Assembly: GCA_023428185.1 (NCBI GenBank)
Contig: JAEYYZ010000210.1
Span: 1 to 9,375 of the forward strand
Reading direction: 5' to 3'
From: Actinomycetes bacterium
GTDB lineage: Bacteria > Actinomycetota > Actinomycetes > Actinomycetales > Demequinaceae
Length of the DNA stretch: 9,375 nucleotides
Positions 1-5,624 of the stretch are shown here, one piece after another. The position numbers were made by a program, and so were the translations under genes. Numbering within the stretch: position 1 is the stretch's first letter; each line of letters opens with the position of its first letter. The notes beneath the pieces are model-generated. The model had not been told where the DNA came from, made no database searches, and saw only the letters and a program-made list of their open reading frames with translations.

Positions 1-347
1 GCATAGGTGAAGAACTCGGCAGTGTCCTTGACCGGAACACCCTCGGTGATGATCACCACGAGAGGCATTCCCGCATCCACGGCCTCAATCACTGCGGACT
101 TGGTGAAGGCGGGCGGGACAAAGATCACCGAGACGTCGGCGCCCGTGGCGGCCATGGCATCGGCCACGGTGCCGTAGACCGCAACCGTGCGATCCTCAAA
201 CTCGACTTCTTCGCCAGCCTTGCGCGGGTTGACTCCGGCCACGATGTTGGTTCCCGAGGCGAGCATGCGTGACGTGTGCTTCATGCCCTCCGCGCCGGTC
301 ATGCCTTGCACCAGCACCTTGGATGCTGCGGTGAGGAAGATTGCCAT
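1..347 (-). CDS. sucD: Succinyl-CoA synthetase alpha subunit, N-terminal part (cut by window edge)
   Basis: This is the first 115 codons of the alpha subunit of succinate-CoA ligase, which interconverts succinyl-CoA and succinate with substrate-level phosphorylation of ADP or GDP in the TCA cycle. The visible part is the CoA-binding Rossmann domain. Residues 11-24 (VLVQGMTGAEGMKH) match the family nucleotide/CoA-binding loop, followed by GTNIVAGVNPRKAG (32-45), VSVIFVPPAF (72-81) and the VVIITEGVP segment (97-105). The phospho-histidine lies further on, beyond the window. The ATG at 347 is preceded by AAGGAG at 5 bases, and that site overlaps the sucC stop codon, so the two subunits are probably translationally coupled and made in equal amounts. 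The C-terminal part runs off the left edge. The identification is secure. Confidence 0.96.
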   Translation of the reverse strand, partial: MAIFLTAASKVLVQGMTGAEGMKHTSRMLASGTNIVAGVNPRKAGEEVEFEDRTVAVYGTVADAMAATGADVSVIFVPPAFTKSAVIEAVDAGMPLVVIITEGVPVKDTAEFFTY

Positions 348-352
348 GACTG

Positions 353-358
353 CTCCTT
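353..358 (-). promoter_or_regulatory. sucD ribosome binding site overlapping the sucC stop codon
   Basis: AAGGAG on the minus strand lies 5 bases before the sucD ATG. It shares two bases with the TAA stop of sucC (357-359). Only 9 bases separate the two reading frames, so ribosomes finishing sucC can restart on sucD. Confidence 0.8.
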
Positions 359-1523
359 AAGCGGCGGCGAGCTCAGCGGCTTTGGCCGCGGCGCCATCCA
401 TAGTGTCAACAATGGTCACGAGCGGGTGGTTGGCAGCGGCGAGGATGGCCCGGCCCTCCTCCACGGCGTTGCCGTCAAGGCGCACCACTAGAGGCTTAGA
501 CGCGGCAGCCCCAAGGGATTCCAACGCGCCCACAATGCCGTTGGCGACCTCAACGCACGAGGTAATACCGCCGAACACGTTGACAAAGACACTCTTCACT
601 TGGGGGTCATTGAGGATCACGTCGAGTCCATTGGCCATCACAGCCGCCGACGCGCCGCCACCGATGTCCAGGAAATTGGCGGGCTTCACGCCGCCGAACT
701 GCTGACCTGCGTAAGCCACCACATCGAGCGTGGACATCACGAGGCCCGCGCCGTTTCCAATAACGCCCACCGCGCCGTCGAGCTTGACGTAGTTGAGGTC
801 CAGTGCCTTGGCTTTGGCTTCCAGCGGGTCTTCTGCCGCCTTGTCGACCAGCGCCTCATGGCCCGGCTGGCGGAACGACGCGTTGTCGTCCAACGTCACC
901 TTGCCGTCCAGTGCGATCACTTTCCCGTCTTCCGTGAGAACCAGCGGATTGACTTCCACCAAGGTGGCGTCTTCGGCGGTGTACACGGTCCACAGTTTCT
1001 GGAGCACATCCCCCACGGGCGCCCTGAGTTCCTCCGGGAAACGGGCTGCGGCAACAATCTCGGCGGCCTTTGCCTGGTCGATGCCTACCAACGGGTCCAC
1101 CGCCACCCGGGCGAGAGCATCGGGGCGCTCCACCGCGAGCTGCTCGATGTCCATGCCACCTTCCACGGAGCACATGGCCAGGTATCTGCGCTCGGCGCGG
1201 TCAAGGAGCAGGGAGAAATAGAACTCTTGGGCAATCTTGGCGCCCGCCGCGATCATCACGGCGTGGACCGTGTGCCCTTTGATATCCATTCCCAGGATGG
1301 CTTCAGCGGCCGCTTCAGCGTCGGCCGGATTGTGTACCACCTTCACGCCGCCAGCCTTGCCGCGACCACCAGTCTTCACTTGAGCTTTCACCACGACGGT
1401 GCCGCCACCAAGTTGCTCAGCCGCGGCTCTGGCCTCGAGCGGGGAAGTAGCAACGATGCCAGGCAACACGGGCACCCCGTGCTTTTCGAACATGTCACGA
1501 GCTTGGTATTCGAAGAGGTCCAT
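357..1523 (-). CDS. sucC: Succinyl-CoA synthetase beta subunit (ADP/GDP-forming)
   Basis: The beta subunit binds the nucleotide and succinate in the SucCD heterodimer or tetramer of the TCA cycle. The 388-residue product equals the length of E. coli SucC. An ATP-grasp domain opens with MDLFEYQARDMF and carries VVKAQVKTGGRGKAGG (K46 and the glycine-rich loop 53-59). EVNPL (190-194) and ALDGK (204-208) supply the probable Mg2+ ligands N192 and D206. The C-terminal ligase domain shows IGNGAGL (255-261), NFLDIGGGAS (283-292) and VNVFGGI (314-320), the power-helix and CoA-ligase segments. The reading frame stays open far upstream to 1871. The start was set at ATG 1523 because the family N-terminus begins there and AAGGA lies 5 bases upstream (1529-1533). 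sucD follows after 9 bases. Nucleotide preference (ADP or GDP) cannot be read with confidence. Confidence 0.97.
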   Translation of the reverse strand: MDLFEYQARDMFEKHGVPVLPGIVATSPLEARAAAEQLGGGTVVVKAQVKTGGRGKAGGVKVVHNPADAEAAAEAILGMDIKGHTVHAVMIAAGAKIAQEFYFSLLLDRAERRYLAMCSVEGGMDIEQLAVERPDALARVAVDPLVGIDQAKAAEIVAAARFPEELRAPVGDVLQKLWTVYTAEDATLVEVNPLVLTEDGKVIALDGKVTLDDNASFRQPGHEALVDKAAEDPLEAKAKALDLNYVKLDGAVGVIGNGAGLVMSTLDVVAYAGQQFGGVKPANFLDIGGGASAAVMANGLDVILNDPQVKSVFVNVFGGITSCVEVANGIVGALESLGAAASKPLVVRLDGNAVEEGRAILAAANHPLVTIVDTMDGAAAKAAELAAA

Positions 1524-1585
1524 CTGAGTCCTTTTGGGATCGCAGGCGCGCGGGGTGTGCGCGAAGTGGTGGGGTGTGCGGGTCA

Positions 1586-1591
1586 AGCCTA
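1586..1591 (-). promoter_or_regulatory. Possible -10 element of the sucCD promoter
   Basis: The minus strand reads TAGGCT here, which fits the actinobacterial TANNNT -10 pattern and would give a 5' leader of roughly 55 bases before the sucC ATG. No convincing -35 is present 17-18 bases upstream (TCACGT or ATCACG), so this is a weak call. The same TTAGGCT string occurs before ldh. Confidence 0.3.
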
Positions 1592-1622
1592 ATGGTGCGC
1601 GCGCTTGCACGTGATCCAGCCG

Positions 1623-1637
1623 GTGCGCACTGCGCAC
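1623..1637. repeat. Perfect 15-base inverted repeat in the sucC/beta-helix gene divergent spacer
   Basis: GTGCGCA-C-TGCGCAC is a perfect dyad with a one-base centre at 1630. It sits about 100 bases upstream of sucC and 70 bases upstream of the secreted-protein gene, between the two divergent starts. Such a short-centre dyad suits a dimeric regulator better than an RNA hairpin. A second, imperfect dyad of similar composition (GTGC-N2-GCGC-N2-GCAC) lies at 1595-1610. No regulator is assigned. Confidence 0.4.
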
Positions 1638-1706
1638 AAAGAAGTCGTCGACGCACCACCGTCGGGCCTGGTAGGTTTCCGACAACTGTCTAAATAAGGA
1701 GCCTCC

Positions 1707-3746
1707 GTGCTGTCCACCTCTGTGCCCGCTCGCCGCCGCGCCCTCGCGTTTACTGCGGTGTCCGCACTGGCCGCTACCTGGGGCATCGTCGCTCTTGCCA
1801 CCCCCGCCCGTGCGGAGAACCTGACTGCGGCAAGCGGCGCGGAACTCGAGGTAGCAATCGCGACGGCGCAAGCCTCATCGGACCTTGCCCATGTCATCAC
1901 CCTGACCGACGACTTCACGTGGAGTGGCGGTGAGATTGAGTTCACTACTGGCGACGCCGTTGACCTCACAGTGGACGGCGACGGGCACACGGTGACGCTC
2001 GACAACTCCGCCGGCTTTCTCGCACTCACGACTGCGGGCTACGTCACCGTAGAGAACCTCAGTCTCTCCGGTAGCGCCAGCGAACGGATCCTCGACATCA
2101 CTTCGGGGCAAAGCGTCACCATCGAAAACGTATCGGTGACGGGATTTGAGCTCGCGCAGCAGCCAGTGAGGATCGACGCGTACCAATATGTGTACCTCTA
2201 TGACTCCTCGTTCTCGGGCAACACCAGCACCGGGTCTCACGGAGGTGCGGTTCAGATTGCGTACGCCTTCGACGTGTACGTGGACGGATCACAGTTCTCC
2301 AACAACCACGCGACTAGTCCGGGCGCCCAAGGAGGCGCGCTCTGGGCAGATGCACAAACGGTCTCGGTCATCCACTCGGAGTTCACGAACAACTCGAGCA
2401 ACGGTGACGGCGGCGCGCTGTGGGTGGGCGAGGATCTCGACATCGAGTTCTCCACGCTGACGGGAAACAGCGCCGGCGGGCGAGGCGGAGCAGTGTTTGT
2501 CGATTTCTATGTAGACGTCGAGAACTCCACTCTCTCCAGCAACTCCGCGCAGGGTTCAGGAGGCGCCCTGTACACCGCCACTGGAGGCGTTGACGCCGAA
2601 TACTCCCAGTTCGCTCACAACGTGTCGCAGGCTAACGGTGGAGTGTTCTACGTTGAAGACGGAAGTTTCCGTGCCGACAGTTCCACGTTCTCTGGCAACA
2701 CGGCTGCTCTTTCTGGCGGGGCTACCTGGGCCAACAATTACGCCGATTCGTATTCCAGCACTTTCAACGGCAACTCCGCCCAGGAGGACGGCGGAGCCGT
2801 CTACACGGCCGGTGACGACGACTACTCGTATCACTGGAACTCGACGTTTGACGCGAACACCGCCGGCGCTTCGGGTGGTGCGATCTACGCTCATGAATAC
2901 GAACTCCGGACCTACCACTCGACCTTTACAGGGAACCGTGCCACCACCGGCGGAGCCCATGTCGCGGTAAGGAACTCCAATGTCCAGCCCTACGCATCCG
3001 TGTTCGCTGACGCTCTAGGTACCACGGGCTGTTCCGGATCCCCGGCATCGTCGCGCACCTACAACTTTGACCAAGATGGCAGTTGCACCGACAACTGGGA
3101 CGGAACGGGCGACATCGGCTCTGGGCTCAACCCGGGCCTGGGAGCCCTTGCGCACAACGGTGGACTCACCAAGACTCGACTTCCTTCGTCAACGAGTGTG
3201 CTCGTAGACGCGATGCCAGCCGATGTGTGCCTTGAAGCGATCGACGACGACGACCGTCTCGAATACGACCAGCGCTATGTCTCCCGTGAAGACTTGCTCC
3301 TTGATGGAGACGCTGGTTGTGACATCGGAGCAGTAGAAGTGGTGCCGGACCTCGTGCTCGAGTACTACGACGCGAACGCCCAGTTGATCGCCACTGCCAC
3401 CCTTACCAATGCGCTCGATTGGGATTGCGTCAACACCTACACGCTTGCAGAAATCGGCGGCACACCCCCGGCTGGCGTGGCATTCCCGTACGGCGGATTC
3501 GGCTTCTGCATCCAATTGCCGGGCGAGGGATGGGCGTCCACCGTGACGTGGAATTTTGCGGCACCTGTGAACCAGATGTGGAAGATCGACGAAGGAACCT
3601 GGTCCAAGATCGAGTCCGCTACTTTCTCTGGAACCACTGCGACGTACACCATCGTCGACGGGGATCACCTCGACCTGGACGGCGACGTGGACGGCGTCAT
3701 CTACGACCCTGTTGCTGCAGGCGTAGGGGCAGCGTTCACGGGCTAA
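1707..3746 (+). CDS. Secreted Pmp-repeat beta-helix protein with choice-of-anchor Q- and U-like C-terminal regions
   Basis: This is a 679-residue exported protein of unknown specific role, probably a surface adhesin or structural protein. Residues 1-36 form a Sec signal peptide (RRR, hydrophobic stretch, cleavage after PARA). Residues 37-165 look like the start of a parallel beta-helix. Residues 165-420 hold ten repeats of about 25-30 residues with the pattern (F/L)xxN then GGA, as in Chlamydia polymorphic membrane proteins. Residues 470-545 (LAHNGGLTKT, DQRYVSR, DIGAVE) resemble the choice-of-anchor Q region that often closes such helices. Residues 546-675 (PAGVAFPYGGF, VDGVIYDP) resemble the choice-of-anchor U domain. 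All six cysteines lie between 442 and 601. No LPxTG, terminal membrane helix or lipobox is present, so the attachment mode is unclear. GTG 1707 was chosen because AAGGAG lies 5 bases before it (1696-1701). No catalytic motif is recognised, although parallel beta-helices also occur in polysaccharide lyases. Confidence 0.85.
   Translation: MLSTSVPARRRALAFTAVSALAATWGIVALATPARAENLTAASGAELEVAIATAQASSDLAHVITLTDDFTWSGGEIEFTTGDAVDLTVDGDGHTVTLDNSAGFLALTTAGYVTVENLSLSGSASERILDITSGQSVTIENVSVTGFELAQQPVRIDAYQYVYLYDSSFSGNTSTGSHGGAVQIAYAFDVYVDGSQFSNNHATSPGAQGGALWADAQTVSVIHSEFTNNSSNGDGGALWVGEDLDIEFSTLTGNSAGGRGGAVFVDFYVDVENSTLSSNSAQGSGGALYTATGGVDAEYSQFAHNVSQANGGVFYVEDGSFRADSSTFSGNTAALSGGATWANNYADSYSSTFNGNSAQEDGGAVYTAGDDDYSYHWNSTFDANTAGASGGAIYAHEYELRTYHSTFTGNRATTGGAHVAVRNSNVQPYASVFADALGTTGCSGSPASSRTYNFDQDGSCTDNWDGTGDIGSGLNPGLGALAHNGGLTKTRLPSSTSVLVDAMPADVCLEAIDDDDRLEYDQRYVSREDLLLDGDAGCDIGAVEVVPDLVLEYYDANAQLIATATLTNALDWDCVNTYTLAEIGGTPPAGVAFPYGGFGFCIQLPGEGWASTVTWNFAAPVNQMWKIDEGTWSKIESATFSGTTATYTIVDGDHLDLDGDVDGVIYDPVAAGVGAAFTG
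2199..2966 (+). repeat. Ten Pmp-type FxxN/GGA protein repeats
   Basis: This region encodes residues 165-420 of the secreted protein. The (F/L)xxN motifs start at residues 169, 197, 226, 251, 276, 302, 328, 353, 381 and 407. The GG pairs start at 179, 209, 235, 260, 285, 311, 337, 362, 390 and 415. The period is 25-30 residues, about one beta-helix rung each. The units are clearly diverged at the DNA level, so this is an old repeat, not a fresh tandem duplication. Confidence 0.88.
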
Positions 3747-3785
3747 CACGTGCGGCATCGCTCACGACGGGTGAAAAGATAGGGC

Positions 3786-4616
3786 ATGCTCACACGGAAC
3801 AAGCTCCTGCCGCTCATCGCCGGCGCGGTGGTGGTGGTCACGCTAGCGTTGATTGCATGGTCGCAAGCCGATGGCAGACGTCCCGCACCTGCGGCCCCCC
3901 AGTCCAGTTGGGAATCGGCCGCACCTACGCCGTCTGACCCATCCACTGGAGCAACCATCGCCCTGTGGAGCCCGCCGGGCATCGTCGCTACCACTGCGGT
4001 GGAAGAGTTACAGGTTTTCGACGCGCCTGACGGGCGCGTGGTGCACTCGCTGAGTCCGTGGAGCGCGGTCTCCCATCCCCGCACATTGCTCGCCCTTGAA
4101 GAGAAGGTCGTAGGCGACGCCACCTGGTTTCACGTCTTGGTTCCCGTGCAGCCCAACCAGACCACGGGGTGGATCCGAGCGGAGGACGTCTCGGTCACGC
4201 GCACCACGGTGAGTGTTCATGTTTTCGTCGCGGAGCGGGAGTTGGAACTGTGGGACGGCGAGGAGCTGATCCTGACGGCACCTGTGGCGGTGGGGACGGA
4301 CCAAACCCCCACCCCACCGGGGGTTTACTCAGTGACAGATCCCTTGGACTCCACACACAACGACACAGGCGTCTACGGGGCTTACGCGCTGGGGCTGAGC
4401 GGGTTCTCGGAAGTCTTGGAGACGTTCAACGGCGCACCACCCCAACTAGCGATCCATGGCACTAATGAGCCAGCTCTCATAGGGCAGTCTGTCTCCAACG
4501 GGTGCATTCGGCTCCACAACGAGGACGTTCTCGAGTTGGTGGAACACGTCGCGCTCGGCACGCCAGTCATCATCCACGCGTCGCGTGATGATCTGACCGT
4601 GGGAATTCGGGACTAG
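3786..4616 (+). CDS. L,D-transpeptidase (YkuD family) with N-terminal membrane anchor
   Basis: This enzyme likely makes 3-3 cross-links in peptidoglycan, or links other amines to the tetrapeptide stem, on the outer face of the membrane. Residues 7-25 are a single hydrophobic segment after MLTRNK, either an uncleaved anchor or a signal peptide. There is no lipobox cysteine. A Pro/Ser/Ala-rich linker covers 31-57, and residues 70-140 look like an SH3-type wall-binding domain ending in TGWIRAEDVSV. The YkuD domain (about 143-266) contains the signature HGTN (224-227) and SVSNGCIRLHNED (235-247), with catalytic Cys240 and His224 and Arg242. The gene begins 39 bases after the beta-helix gene on the same strand and may be cotranscribed with it. 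No good Shine-Dalgarno precedes ATG 3786. AAAGAT at 3775-3780 could be a -10 for a leaderless transcript. The stop codon shares CTAG with the ldh stop. Confidence 0.92.
   Translation: MLTRNKLLPLIAGAVVVVTLALIAWSQADGRRPAPAAPQSSWESAAPTPSDPSTGATIALWSPPGIVATTAVEELQVFDAPDGRVVHSLSPWSAVSHPRTLLALEEKVVGDATWFHVLVPVQPNQTTGWIRAEDVSVTRTTVSVHVFVAERELELWDGEELILTAPVAVGTDQTPTPPGVYSVTDPLDSTHNDTGVYGAYALGLSGFSEVLETFNGAPPQLAIHGTNEPALIGQSVSNGCIRLHNEDVLELVEHVALGTPVIIHASRDDLTVGIRD
4613..4616. other. Shared CTAG holding both convergent stop codons
   Basis: The L,D-transpeptidase stop TAG is 4614-4616 on the plus strand. The ldh stop TAG is the complement of 4613-4615. The two genes therefore overlap by four bases in the self-complementary CTAG, leaving no spacer for a conventional bidirectional terminator. 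Confidence 0.95.
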
Positions 4617-5560
4617 ACCCCAAAGCGATCGGCAACGGCCTTGATGGATCGAGCCGACTTTTCAAGGCTGGCCTGCTCCCCCGCGTCCAGGGGCACGTCA
4701 ACGCGGTGATGGATTCCTCCACGCCCCACCACAGCGGGCAAGGACATGCATACCTCTCCCACACCCGGGTAGTCGATCAATGTGGACACCGGCAACACAC
4801 GGTTCTGATCCCCAAGCACGGCCTCCACAATGCGCGCGCCAGCAATGCCGATAGCAAAGTTGGTAGCACCCTTGCCCTCGATGATTTTGTAGGCGCTGTC
4901 ACGTACCTCGTGACTGACCTGATCACGCATTGCCGTATCCATCACCACGCGGCCATCTTGGTCATGCCACTCGGTAAGGGGCACGCCGCCAATGGTCGCT
5001 GAACTCCACAGGGGGACCTCAGAGTCGCCGTGCTCACCGGCGATATAGGCGTGAACGTTGCTCACGGCCACACCGCATTCGTGGGCGATCCGGTAGCGAA
5101 GGCGCGAGGAATCAAGCACCGTACCGGAGCCGAACATGCGGCGTGGATCCATACCGGAGCGTTTGAGCGCCGCAAACGTCACCACATCGACAGGGTTGGT
5201 GACAAGGATGTACACAGCATGGGGTGAGACCTTGATGAGCGGCGGGATGATCTTGTCCATCAGGCCTATGGTCGCTTCCGCGAGCTCTAGGCGGCTTTGA
5301 CCAGGTTGCTGCTTGGCACCTGCGGTGACGACCACGACATCGGAGTCCGCACACACGTCCACTTCATTGCTACCGAGCACTCGTGCCTCGGGCATGAACT
5401 GCACACCCTGTGCGAGGTCAAGCGCCTCCGCTTCCACTTTGGCCTTGTTGACATCAAAGAGTGCAACCGTGCGAGCAAATCCGCGCATCAGGCCCGCGTA
5501 GGCGAGCGTTGCGCCTACCGCGCCTGCTCCGACGATCGAAACTTTGGACGTCTTTTCCAC
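4613..5560 (-). CDS. ldh: L-lactate dehydrogenase, NAD-dependent
   Basis: This cytoplasmic enzyme interconverts pyruvate and L-lactate with NADH/NAD+, and restores NAD+ when oxygen is limiting. The product is 315 residues, normal for the family. The NAD-binding loop is VGAGAVGATLA (10-20) with Asp36 for the ribose. The mobile loop AGAKQQPGQSR (80-90) contains Gln84 and Arg90. Gln84 is the position that separates lactate dehydrogenase from malate dehydrogenase (Arg there). TNPVD (121-125), Asp150, Arg153 in VLDSSRLRY and catalytic His177 in GEHGDSE are present. Arg155 and His170 (NVHAY, seven residues before the catalytic His) match the fructose-1,6-bisphosphate-binding pair of allosteric bacterial enzymes. 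The start is GTG 5560, supported by GGAGG 5 bases upstream (5566-5570). An ATG four bases earlier is out of frame. It follows pcrA by 64 bases, enough for its own promoter. Confidence 0.95.
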   Translation of the reverse strand: MEKTSKVSIVGAGAVGATLAYAGLMRGFARTVALFDVNKAKVEAEALDLAQGVQFMPEARVLGSNEVDVCADSDVVVVTAGAKQQPGQSRLELAEATIGLMDKIIPPLIKVSPHAVYILVTNPVDVVTFAALKRSGMDPRRMFGSGTVLDSSRLRYRIAHECGVAVSNVHAYIAGEHGDSEVPLWSSATIGGVPLTEWHDQDGRVVMDTAMRDQVSHEVRDSAYKIIEGKGATNFAIGIAGARIVEAVLGDQNRVLPVSTLIDYPGVGEVCMSLPAVVGRGGIHHRVDVPLDAGEQASLEKSARSIKAVADRFGV

Positions 5561-5565
5561 GCATG

Positions 5566-5570
5566 CCTCC
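5566..5570 (-). promoter_or_regulatory. ldh ribosome binding site, deciding the GTG start
   Basis: GGAGG on the minus strand lies 5 bases before GTG 5560. It settles the start, because the nearby ATG (5564-5562) is in another frame and too close to the site. Confidence 0.75.
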
Positions 5571-5593
5571 GGAAGGGTTAAGAGTTGAGGAAC

Positions 5594-5599
5594 AGCCTA
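5594..5599 (-). promoter_or_regulatory. Possible -10 element of an ldh promoter
   Basis: TAGGCT (minus strand) in the 64-base pcrA-ldh spacer fits TANNNT and would give a leader of about 25 bases. No clear -35 is seen 17-18 bases upstream. Together with the similar site before sucC it suggests separate expression of ldh, but readthrough from pcrA is equally possible. Confidence 0.28.
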
Positions 5600-5624
5600 A
5601 CTGCGTACGCGTTGCGGTTGAGGC

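Noticed and set aside
600..1592. Open frame of 330 codons on the plus strand opposite sucC
   Set aside because: It is fully antisense to a certain sucC. Its product is His-, Arg- and Gly-rich with no recognisable domain, typical of a GC-rich shadow frame.
1524..1871. Upstream extension of the sucC frame by 116 codons
   Set aside because: The family N-terminus (MDLFEYQ) and a Shine-Dalgarno place the start at 1523. The extension has no homology that I recognise and overlaps the signal peptide coding region of the divergent gene.
3189..3758. Open frame of 189 codons antisense to the end of the beta-helix gene
   Set aside because: The plus-strand frame contains clear conserved motifs (DQRYVSR, DIGAVE). 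The antisense product has none and no ribosome binding site was evident.
3762..3774. TCAC-GACGG-GTGA hairpin between the beta-helix and transpeptidase genes as a terminator
   Set aside because: A four-base stem with no T run is too weak to call.
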